Source of the DNA: CAZJCK01 sp964544635
Lineage (GTDB): Bacteria; Zixibacteria; MSB-5A5; GN15; FEB-12
DNA: 64,000 nucleotides
Reading direction: 5' to 3'
Assembly (NCBI GenBank): GCA_964544635.1
Contig: CAZJCK010000007.1
Span: 1-64,000 of the forward strand
The notes below the pieces were generated by a model, which worked only from the letters and a program-made list of their open reading frames with translations, did no database searches and was not told the origin of the DNA. Shown piece after piece: positions 33,168-40,234 of this stretch (positions within the stretch are counted from its first letter, which is position 1; each line of letters opens with the position of its first letter). The position numbers and the translations under genes were made by a program.

Positions 33168-33782
33168 TCAGCGTATGCCCAGGAGCATGAGCAGTTGCGG
33201 ACAGCGCCGCGTCAGCTCCTTGCGCACCTTGCTGCGGGCGCGGTGAAGATACCAGCGGACAGTGGCTTCCGGCATCTGCATCATGTGGGCCACATCGTCG
33301 ATCTTCCGTCCCTGGACATCGCGCAGCAGAAACGCTGAACGCTGCTTTTCGTTGAGCTTGTCGGCTGCCTCGAAGATGTGCTCCTCGATTCGGCTGCGCA
33401 GGTAGTCGAATTCGGGGTCGGTTTGCAGGCTGTCGAGCTTCTCGTGCAGGTCGTCAATTTGTTCATGACGGTGCCGCTTGTGCTTGCGGATGTAATCAAT
33501 CGAGGCGTTGACGGTGATGCGGTACAGCCAGGTGTAGAACTTCCTCTTTTCGTCATACCGCCAGATGTTGTCGGAGACCTTGACAAAGACATTCTGGGTG
33601 ATGTCGGCAGCTTCATCATAATCGTTCACCATCTTGTAGGCCAGAGCGGCTACCTGGGAACGGTACTTCTTGACCAACTCACTGAAAGCGCGCTGATTCC
33701 CGCGCTTGATTTCGGCTACCAGCTCTTTCGTGCGCTGCTCGTCATCATCTCTGATAGCCTGCTGTCCGGTACGTCGAGTCAT
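33168..33782 (-). CDS. ECF-type RNA polymerase sigma factor
   Basis: 204 residues from the ATG at 33782, with AAAGGATGTGAAC upstream; the in-frame GTG two codons earlier is too close to that site. Region 2 (about 30-95) reads FSELVKKYRSQVAALAYKMVNDYDEAADITQNVFVKVSDNIWRYDEKRKFYTWLYRITVNASIDYIRK. Region 4 (about 135-195) reads LNEKQRSAFLLRDVQGRKIDDVAHMMQMPEATVRWYLHRARSKVRKEL. This is a standard RpoE-like group 4 sigma factor. No anti-sigma gene is next to it: copA follows 58 bases on and an M23 peptidase gene precedes it. Its regulon is unknown. Confidence 0.93.
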   Translation of the reverse strand: MTRRTGQQAIRDDDEQRTKELVAEIKRGNQRAFSELVKKYRSQVAALAYKMVNDYDEAADITQNVFVKVSDNIWRYDEKRKFYTWLYRITVNASIDYIRKHKRHRHEQIDDLHEKLDSLQTDPEFDYLRSRIEEHIFEAADKLNEKQRSAFLLRDVQGRKIDDVAHMMQMPEATVRWYLHRARSKVRKELTRRCPQLLMLLGIR

Positions 33783-33896
33783 GTTCACATCCTTTGCTGT
33801 CCGCTATCGAAGAATACAACAATGGCCCAAATTAGCCGGTTCCGGAATTCGGAACGGTCCGTACGAATGTTCGTCGGCTGGTTCCCAAACAAAAAA

Positions 33897-33916
33897 CGCC
33901 CGCCGAAGGGCGGGCG
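33897..33916 (-). terminator. Intrinsic terminator after the M23 peptidase gene
   Basis: CGCCCGCC-GAAG-GGCGGGCG followed on the minus strand by six T. Confidence 0.9.
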
Positions 33917-33943
33917 CTTAACAGATCTGTTGCTTGTCGGCGC

Positions 33944-34849
33944 TTAGTTCAGGTCGTTCAGTACGAACTTCATGGGATTGAGGAATTGGCCGTTGCGTGA
34001 GATTTCATAGTGCAGGTGCGGTCCGGTCGAATGGCCGGTGCTGCCCATCATGGCGATGATATCCCCCCGCTTTACCCGCATTCCGGAGTGAACTTTGTAT
34101 TCCGACAGGTGACCGTAGCGAGTCTGGAAGCCGTAACCGTGGTTGATGACCACCGTCTTACCCAGCGCGCCGTTCTTGCCGACAAACTTGACCACGCCAT
34201 CGGCCGGCGCTATGACGGCGGTACCGTTGTGATTGGCGATGTCGACTCCGCGGTGCATCTGCTTCACGCCCGTAAACGGGTCGTACTTCATGCCGTAGCC
34301 GCGAGACAGCCAGCCCTTGGTCGGCCAGATCGACGGTGTGTGGGCGAGCCGATCGGCAATCGATTCCAGTTCCTGCTCGACCTCAGTGTATTTTGTAATC
34401 TCGAATTCCGACAGCTTCAGGAGGCGATCTAATTGCTTCTCAGTGACGAAGGCCGATTTCTCGGCCGGTGACATGTTGGCCACCGCCGGACTGGTCGGAC
34501 CACCCACACCAAGCTGGCGCTCTTCCGGGTCGATCTCCGGCACGCCGAACAGCGAGCGGATGCGGACTTCCTTTTCAACCAGATCCTGGTACCGATCCTC
34601 TACCTCTGCCAGATTCCAGCGCAGCTCCTCGAACTTGCCTTTCAGGTCCTGGTTCTCCGAGCGCAGCTGGTTCAGTTCCTTCTCAGAAACTTTCTGGTCA
34701 ATGAAAACGATTGAGAGAACGAGACTGGAGATAGCCAGCACCAGGATGCCGGCGATGGTCGAGTAGATAAGCGCGACCGGGATGCGCAGTTGTCGCGGCT
34801 CGCCCTGTTTGTCAGGGATCAGCATTAATGTCAGTTTGTTCTTCCACAT
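33944..34849 (-). CDS. M23-family (LytM) peptidase, membrane-anchored with coiled coil
   Basis: 301 residues. A short basic cytoplasmic start is followed by one transmembrane segment (about 25-50) and a coiled coil (about 53-100, rich in E/L/K/R heptads). The C-terminal LytM domain (about 175-298) carries the zinc ligands: H and D in HRGVDIANHNG and the HLH of GPHLHYEI. It therefore looks catalytically active, acting as a periplasmic peptidoglycan endopeptidase or an activator of amidases in cell division. It is transcribed alone and ends at a strong terminator. Secure as to family; the exact bond cleaved is unknown. Confidence 0.92.
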   Translation of the reverse strand: MWKNKLTLMLIPDKQGEPRQLRIPVALIYSTIAGILVLAISSLVLSIVFIDQKVSEKELNQLRSENQDLKGKFEELRWNLAEVEDRYQDLVEKEVRIRSLFGVPEIDPEERQLGVGGPTSPAVANMSPAEKSAFVTEKQLDRLLKLSEFEITKYTEVEQELESIADRLAHTPSIWPTKGWLSRGYGMKYDPFTGVKQMHRGVDIANHNGTAVIAPADGVVKFVGKNGALGKTVVINHGYGFQTRYGHLSEYKVHSGMRVKRGDIIAMMGSTGHSTGPHLHYEISRNGQFLNPMKFVLNDLN

Positions 34850-34989
34850 ATCCGTTGTCTTACTGGAGTACCGTTGTAAAACGTCTCAGGTTAGCCGACG
34901 TTCCTGTTATCGTTGTCGGCCTGGCCGAATTAAGACTCGAAAGTACTATACGAATGGCCGGAGGTCAAGTTTATCTTTCTACGGCGCAC

Positions 34990-35139
34990 CTACTTAATCA
35001 GGACGTATTCTTTGCGCAGAACCTTATTTACCGTTCTGACAAGCTTTTCCGTGTCCATCGTTTGCAGGCTGTACAGGTGCCAGTACGTCTTCTTCGGTAG
35101 TCCGAGGCTCCCAAGTTTCTTCTTGTCTTTCGCTTTCAT
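34990..35139 (-). CDS. Small lysine-rich protein, function unknown
   Basis: 49 residues from the ATG at 35139, which has GAGGACACA upstream; the longer frame has no such site. The composition is basic with a run MKAKDKKKLGS, then a helical stretch (about 25-45) with TEKLVRTVNKVLRKEYVLIK. No cysteine and no membrane segment. It stands alone between the M23 gene and the SDR gene. The good ribosome site and the amphipathic helix support it, but the size leaves doubt. It could be a small nucleic-acid-binding protein. Confidence 0.45.
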   Translation of the reverse strand: MKAKDKKKLGSLGLPKKTYWHLYSLQTMDTEKLVRTVNKVLRKEYVLIK

Positions 35140-35420
35140 TGTGTCCTCGTTGGGCAGGCACCACCCGCTCAGCAAGGACATTTGTCTCCATATACTGTAT
35201 CGGGCAGATGCAACAGACGGTTTAGTTCTCCGTTACACTTATTTGCAGGTCTGGTGCCAAAAACAGGGCCGCACTGGGCAAAGTTTGAACAGAGTCAAGT
35301 GATTGCAGAGAAATAAGTTAACCGCCTTTGATGAGCATTCGGGCCGAAACCGCTATCGACTATAGGGCATTGCCTGTCGGAACACTCCCATAGATTTCGC
35401 CCTTTCTGAAGAGGTTTGCA

Positions 35421-35455
35421 GAGCCGTTGACGGCTCCGTAAGGGCAGTGTACATT
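35421..35455 (+). promoter_or_regulatory. Promoter with overlapping palindrome for the SDR operon
   Basis: TTGACG (35427-35432), a 17-base spacer and TACATT (35450-35455). The perfect palindrome GAGCCGTTGACGGCTC (35421-35436) covers the -35 box, suggesting a repressor site. The rest of the gap 35140-35499 shows no gene. Confidence 0.5.
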
Positions 35456-35499
35456 GCCCACAGTGAAAAACCGACACAGCCACCGAAAGGGATCTGTCC

Positions 35500-36264
35500 A
35501 TGTCCAACTTGAAAGATAAGCTCGTATTTATCACCGGTGCCTCGGCCGGGATCGGCGAGGCCTGCGCCCGGGCGTTCGCCAACGAGGGCGCCAAGCTGGT
35601 TCTGGCCGCCCGGCGCAAAGAGCGCCTGGAAGAGCTGGCTGACACGCTGAAAACCGACGTCCACCTGGTCCAGCTGGATGTTACCGACCGTCATGGTGTC
35701 GAGAAGGCTGTCGCCGCCATCCCGGAAGAGTTTAAGGCGATCGATGTACTCATCAACAACGCCGGCAAGGGGCGCGGTTTGGAGAAGATTCATGAGGGGA
35801 ATCCCGACGACTGGGACGAAATGATCGACACCAACGTGAAGGGCCTTCTCTATGTCAGCCGGGCGGTCATTCCCGGGATGGTCGAGCGCGGCCGTGGGAC
35901 GGTTATCAATATCGGCTCGATCGCCGGGCATTTGGTCTACCCCAACGGCAATGTATATTGCGCCACCAAACATGCCGTCGGCGCCCTCACCGACGGTATG
36001 CGTATCGACCTGTACGACACGCCGATCCGGGTGAGTACGATCGACCCCGGCCTGGTCGAGACTGAATTCTCGCTGGTTCGCTTCGATGGCGACGCCGAGC
36101 GGGCGAAAAAGACCTACCAGGGTTACAAGCCGTTGACCGGCGACGATATCGCCGACGCCGCCGTCTGGATCGCCTCCCGCCCCGACCATGTCGTCCCGGC
36201 CCAGATTGTCATGCTGCCGAGCGCCCAGGCCAACGCCTATGTGCTCGATAAGAAAACCGAATAG
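35500..36264 (+). CDS. Short-chain dehydrogenase/reductase (YdfG-like)
   Basis: 254 residues, a classical SDR. It has the cofactor motif TGASAGIG (about 12-19), then AARRKERL (favouring NADP), the structural NNAG (about 86-89), catalytic Ser in GSIAGH and Tyr-x3-Lys in YCATKHA (about 150-154). The C-terminal PGLVETEFSLVRFDGD resembles YdfG, the NADP-dependent 3-hydroxy acid / serine dehydrogenase, which is the best guess for substrate class. It has its own promoter and is followed by a DUF1801 gene 10 bases later. Confidence 0.9.
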   Translation: MSNLKDKLVFITGASAGIGEACARAFANEGAKLVLAARRKERLEELADTLKTDVHLVQLDVTDRHGVEKAVAAIPEEFKAIDVLINNAGKGRGLEKIHEGNPDDWDEMIDTNVKGLLYVSRAVIPGMVERGRGTVINIGSIAGHLVYPNGNVYCATKHAVGALTDGMRIDLYDTPIRVSTIDPGLVETEFSLVRFDGDAERAKKTYQGYKPLTGDDIADAAVWIASRPDHVVPAQIVMLPSAQANAYVLDKKTE

Positions 36265-36274
36265 GGGAATCCGG

Positions 36275-36637
36275 ATGAATACCAGTAAAGATGTCGACGC
36301 TTATATCAAGAAGGCGCCGAAGGAGCAGCAGGAACGATTGTGGGAGCTGCGCCGGATGATCGAGTTTACGGTGCCCGACGCCGCCGAAACGATGGGCGAC
36401 CACTTTCCAGTCTATACGATCCGGGACGAGTGGCTGTGCGGCTTCGCCTGCCGCGCCAAGGGCGTGATGTTCTACCTGATGAACTCGGAGATCATCGACG
36501 AACACAAAGATGAACTGGGGAGTCTGGTCGATGGTGAGTCGTGCCTGAAGTACAAGGCGACCAAAGACCGCTCGCTTGACGAGCTGCGTGACCTGTATTC
36601 GACGATGCTGCGCGACGCCGCCGAGGACATGCGGTAA
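36275..36637 (+). CDS. DUF1801 (YdhG-like) protein
   Basis: 120 residues from the ATG at 36275, with AGGGGAATCCGG upstream. Features of the DUF1801 family: an N-terminal DVDAYIKKAPKEQQERLWELRRMIEFTVPDAAETM segment and a central GFACRAKGVMFYL strand pair. The C-terminus has CLKYKATKDRSLDELRDLYSTML. Related folds occur in the frataxin-like YdhG proteins; function in bacteria is unclear. Co-transcribed with the SDR gene. Confidence 0.82.
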   Translation: MNTSKDVDAYIKKAPKEQQERLWELRRMIEFTVPDAAETMGDHFPVYTIRDEWLCGFACRAKGVMFYLMNSEIIDEHKDELGSLVDGESCLKYKATKDRSLDELRDLYSTMLRDAAEDMR

Positions 36638-36640
36638 CAT

Positions 36641-36692
36641 TTCGGCCGGTCCCCACGGGCCGAAGATCCGCCTGCCCCGGACGTGATCAGGG
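36641..36692. repeat. Degenerate copy of the palindromic intergenic repeat
   Basis: It shares CCGAAGATCCG with the repeat at 12126 (36660-36670 here, 12191-12201 there). Its own arms are TTCGGCC / GGCCGAA (36641-36647, 36658-36664), and it is followed by CCCCGGACGTGATCAGGG, which resembles a decayed half of the same unit. Confidence 0.45.
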
Positions 36693-36723
36693 GGGACCCA
36701 TCTTTCGCTTCGATACAAAGAAA

Positions 36724-36750
36724 AACGGCGGGTCGAACCAACCCGCCGTT
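36724..36750 (-). terminator. Intrinsic terminator after the chemoreceptor gene
   Basis: AACGGCGGGT / ACCCGCCGTT with a 7-base loop; the minus strand continues with a T run. It can also serve the convergent DUF1801 gene. Confidence 0.85.
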
Positions 36751-36781
36751 CATGGTCGCTGCCGCCAACCACTGAGAAAGC

Positions 36782-39241
36782 CTACGCGTTCACCGTACTA
36801 TTCATATGCGCGGCCAGCTCCTCAAGCCTGGCGATGACATCATGCGAGGCCTCTTCCGCCTGCTCGGCCAGGGCCCGGGCCGCCTCCTCATTGCCGTGCT
36901 TCAGGGCATCGACCGCCTGATTGGCCAGTTCGTGAATCCGTTTGTGCGGGTTCTCGATACCGGTAAAGGCCGCATCGCCGCGCAATTCCGAGGCGGCATT
37001 GGAGTAGTACCACTTGCCGAACCGGCAGGTCTGGTGGGTGGTGAAGTTCCAGTGCTCGGCATTCTGCGGTGATTTCACTGTCGAGTGCAGCTTCTTGACA
37101 TACAGCCGGTGGTCCTGCTTGGCCAGCTCGACGATACCGCTGTTGCCGCCCTTGATCTTGAAGTTCGACACCATGGTCCGAAGGCTCTCGGCCTGCTGAT
37201 TCAGCTCTTCCGCGGCGGCGGCCGATTGTTCGGCGCCGGAAGCCGATTCGCGCGTGATTCCGGCAATGTGTTCAATGTTGCGGGAGATCTGCTCGGCGGC
37301 GGTCGACTGCTCTTCCGAGGCCGTGGCGATCTGCTGGATCATGTCCATCACTCGCTGTGACATCGAGACGATTTCACCCAGCGAGCTGCCGGCCTGGTCG
37401 GCCAGTTCACGACCCTTGTCGACCTGTTGAATACCCGCCTCCATCCCTTCGACGGCGGCACTGGTATCAGTCTGAATACCCTTGATCATCTCGGTGATCT
37501 CGCCGGTCGCCTTGCCGGTTCGTTCGGCCAGCTTGCGTACTTCGTCGGCCACCACCGCAAAACCGCGCCCCTGCTCGCCGGCCCGGGCTGCTTCGATGGC
37601 GGCATTGAGCGCCAAAAGATTGGTCTGGTCGGCGATGTCGTCGATGACCCCAATGATCTCGCCAATCTGATCGGCCGAGGTCGCCAGCTTGGCGATCGCT
37701 TCGGCCGAATGGCGGACGGTGTCGGCGATCTGCTGCATGCCGGTGATCGTTTCGGACACTACCTGGCCGCCGGTCGAGGCGGTCTCGGAGGCGTTGGAGG
37801 CAGCGCCGGAAGCGTCACCGGCGTTCTTGGACGACTCGACGATGGTGGCGGTCATCTGTTCGACGGCAGTCGACACCTGGGTAACCTGCTGGGTCTGGTC
37901 CTGCGCCCCGCGCGACATCTGCTCTGAGGACGAGGCGATTTCGGTCGCCGCCGAGACCAGTTCGCGGGCGTTGTCGGACAACTGCCGCACCATATTGTTC
38001 AGGTTGGCCGACATCCGCCGCAGCGAGATACTCATGCGGTCCTTGGCTTCAAGCGTACTCTCAATCGCCTTTACCAGCACGCCGACCTCGTCTTTGCTGT
38101 CCAGCCCGATCTTTTCGAGTTGCGATTCCGGAATCTCGCGGGTGAGATCGTTGGCGGCGATCGCCTCGACGGCGCTTTCCATTTCGGCGAATTCATGGTT
38201 CATCGCCTCGGTAGCATCGACCACCCTCTGGATCGGCTTGCTGATACCGCGGGTAATGAAGAAGGCGGCGACGATACCAATGACGATGCCGATTGCCGAC
38301 AACACAATCATCAGGAGGATCGACGTGTCCATCTGGGCATGAACCTCATCGGATGCTCCGCCAGCGTGCTCATGATAGTATGCTTTTAGCTCGTCGATGA
38401 TTCCGCGCACTTCCTCAACAGCAGCCGTTGTTTCTTGATCGAAGATGGCGAGCGCCTTCTGCTGCTGTTCGCCGCTGTTTACCATCCAGGCGTCGGTCTT
38501 GCGATAGACGATTTCGAGCTCTTCCAGCGCCGGAAGGGTCTGCTGTTCGTAAATGTTTCGAGCGCCGTTCCAGTCGCCCTGGCGCTGGGCAGTCACGATC
38601 TCGGCCGCCGATTCGTGCAGATCGTTGTGAGGCGCCTCCCATTCCTTCAGGAGGGCACGGAACTCCGGATCGGTGCTGGAATAGGCATAGTACCACTTGC
38701 CAAAACCACACTGGTGCGGATCGACGCCGCCGTCAAATACCCGGCGCTCGAGGAGCGAACTGCTCAGCGATTTTATCCAGTCCAGGTGGTCAATCCAGCG
38801 CTGGGCCAGCAGGGTCTGCAGCGTCATGTCGAAGTTGATGTAATTTTCGTCGATCTTGACGGCGGTCTGGTGCAGACGAGCGTGCGGTTCCTCCAGTTTC
38901 TTCAACAGACCGGCCAGCTCAGGATCGGCTGCCGCCAGTTTCCGGGTCTCATCGGAGTAGAGCCACTCGCCCAGGCCGCACTTGTGGTCGTCCGTCTGAA
39001 CGGTAACTGTATGAACGGCATCGTCAAGGAAGAGGTCCGAAAGCGCCGCCATCCAATTGAGATGATCAACTTCCTTCTCAATCAGGAAGGCCTGGTTTTC
39101 GTTGGCCGAGAGGGCCACCTCGATGCCATTGCCTATCAGATTGAAGCTGTTGTAATTGAAGCCGGCGACGACTAACAGGACCAGTAGAATTGTTCCGAAT
39201 CCAAGCGCCAGCTTACGGCTGATCTTGAGGTTCTTTAGCAT
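36782..39241 (-). CDS. Methyl-accepting chemotaxis protein with three CZB zinc-binding domains
   Basis: 819 residues. TM1 (about 10-30) and TM2 (about 307-328) bracket a periplasmic region. That region contains two chemoreceptor-zinc-binding (CZB) modules: about 50-135 (DHLNWM...HKCGLGEWLY...PHARLH) and about 140-225 (DHLDWI...HQCGFGKWYY...PHNDLH). A HAMP-like linker follows, then the signalling coiled coil with the highly conserved hairpin DDIADQTNLLALNAAIEAARAGEQGRGFAVVADEVRKLAERT. A third CZB lies at the cytoplasmic C-terminus (about 705-775, HQTCRFGKWYYSN...PHKRIH). All three keep the His-Cys-His-His zinc ligands. CZB domains are known to bind zinc and sense redox or oxidant signals; a triple set on both sides of the membrane is unusual. 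Confidence 0.93.
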   Translation of the reverse strand: MLKNLKISRKLALGFGTILLVLLVVAGFNYNSFNLIGNGIEVALSANENQAFLIEKEVDHLNWMAALSDLFLDDAVHTVTVQTDDHKCGLGEWLYSDETRKLAAADPELAGLLKKLEEPHARLHQTAVKIDENYINFDMTLQTLLAQRWIDHLDWIKSLSSSLLERRVFDGGVDPHQCGFGKWYYAYSSTDPEFRALLKEWEAPHNDLHESAAEIVTAQRQGDWNGARNIYEQQTLPALEELEIVYRKTDAWMVNSGEQQQKALAIFDQETTAAVEEVRGIIDELKAYYHEHAGGASDEVHAQMDTSILLMIVLSAIGIVIGIVAAFFITRGISKPIQRVVDATEAMNHEFAEMESAVEAIAANDLTREIPESQLEKIGLDSKDEVGVLVKAIESTLEAKDRMSISLRRMSANLNNMVRQLSDNARELVSAATEIASSSEQMSRGAQDQTQQVTQVSTAVEQMTATIVESSKNAGDASGAASNASETASTGGQVVSETITGMQQIADTVRHSAEAIAKLATSADQIGEIIGVIDDIADQTNLLALNAAIEAARAGEQGRGFAVVADEVRKLAERTGKATGEITEMIKGIQTDTSAAVEGMEAGIQQVDKGRELADQAGSSLGEIVSMSQRVMDMIQQIATASEEQSTAAEQISRNIEHIAGITRESASGAEQSAAAAEELNQQAESLRTMVSNFKIKGGNSGIVELAKQDHRLYVKKLHSTVKSPQNAEHWNFTTHQTCRFGKWYYSNAASELRGDAAFTGIENPHKRIHELANQAVDALKHGNEEAARALAEQAEEASHDVIARLEELAAHMNSTVNA

Positions 39242-39332
39242 TGACGTTCCCCTTTTCGTCCTCTATCGAGTTTTTGTTTATCGCCGAGTGCCATTATGCG
39301 CTGCCGAGCCGTCTTTTTCGGCCCTGAACTAC

Positions 39333-39360
39333 TTATCGGATTGGCGCTGCAAACGGATTA
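39333..39360 (-). promoter_or_regulatory. Candidate sigma-28 (FliA)-type promoter of the chemoreceptor gene
   Basis: Minus strand: TAAT (39360-39357), a 16-base spacer and TCCGATAA (39340-39333), matching the flagellar/chemotaxis sigma-28 box GCCGATAA in 7 of 8 positions. The start would be about 85 bases before the ATG. The rest of the divergent gap 39242-39646 shows no gene. Confidence 0.35.
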
Positions 39361-39646
39361 CTCTGAATCGTCAGGTTTTTGCCGACGACAGCCGATTGTC
39401 ATAAAGTTGGACAGGTGAATCGATCTTAGCGGGCCATACTTGTCCGCAATGCCGCTCCAACAGACATGACATGATGAAAATGTCAGGAGCCGCTGCGGCC
39501 AAAAGTAGACTAATGCAGTCGTGATTGCGTGTGATCGCACAACAGAGAGAAAACTACGCAAAAGTAGCAAAAAGCGGTTGACCGAAATCAAGCCGGGTTG
39601 CATACTGAAACTCTTCCCGACAAACCAACACAGGAGAATACGATAC

Positions 39647-40162
39647 GTGGACTATTATGAAGGACTGATAAAGAACACCGAATTCTTCACGACCGCCGAG
39701 TTGGCCAAGAAACTGAAAATGAACGTACAGGTAATCACACGGAAAGTGCAGGCGGGAGAAATATCCGCGTTCAAGATTGGTAAAGACTGGCGTATTCCGG
39801 AACAGTCGGTGTACGAGTGGCTGCAGCGCCAAAGCAATTCCTCTGGCGGTAATGGCTCATCGGCGCCGACCACCGAGAAGACTGCGAATTCGACCGGACG
39901 TCGCATGACTGCTCGCCGCGGCCCTGAGGATCCCCCGCCCAAACCGGCAACCCGAACTCACAGCGAGCGCAAATATCTGCTTGAATACATCCTCGCCCAG
40001 TTCGAACCGAATCGCAAATACAGCCAGGACGAGGTGGATCGTATCATTGGACGGTATCACTCTGATCTGGGTACGGTGCGTCGGGAGCTGGTCGGCGAAG
40101 GGATGATGGAGCAGGTGGACAACAGCTACCAGCGTCGCCCCGGCTACCGCGTCGCCGACTAA
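39647..40162 (+). CDS. Excisionase-type HTH regulator with DUF2087 domain
   Basis: 171 residues from the GTG at 39647, with CAGGAGAAT upstream; the longer frame has no ribosome site or similarity. The N-terminal helix-turn-helix domain (about 10-65, FTTAELAKKLKMNVQVITRKVQAGEISAFKIGKDWRIPEQSVYEWL) is of the excisionase/HTH_17 type used in MerR-like transcription regulators. A disordered S/G/P-rich linker follows. The C-terminal domain (about 110-171, EYILAQFEPNRKYSQDEVDRIIGRYHSDLGTVRRELVGEGMM) fits DUF2087. It is likely a transcriptional regulator; targets unknown, possibly the divergent chemoreceptor gene. Confidence 0.85.
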   Translation: MDYYEGLIKNTEFFTTAELAKKLKMNVQVITRKVQAGEISAFKIGKDWRIPEQSVYEWLQRQSNSSGGNGSSAPTTEKTANSTGRRMTARRGPEDPPPKPATRTHSERKYLLEYILAQFEPNRKYSQDEVDRIIGRYHSDLGTVRRELVGEGMMEQVDNSYQRRPGYRVAD

Positions 40163-40198
40163 TCGCACAGCACAGCACAGGGACCAACCAGACTACGA

Positions 40199-40228
40199 AA
40201 AAGGGCCTCCCGTCGGGGAGGCCCTTTT
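40199..40228. terminator. Bidirectional terminator between the HTH and DUF2723 genes
   Basis: AAAAGGGCCTCCC-GTCG-GGGAGGCCCTTTT, a perfect 13-bp stem with A/T tails on both sides, between convergent stop codons. Confidence 0.92.
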
Positions 40229-40234
40229 AAGCAG

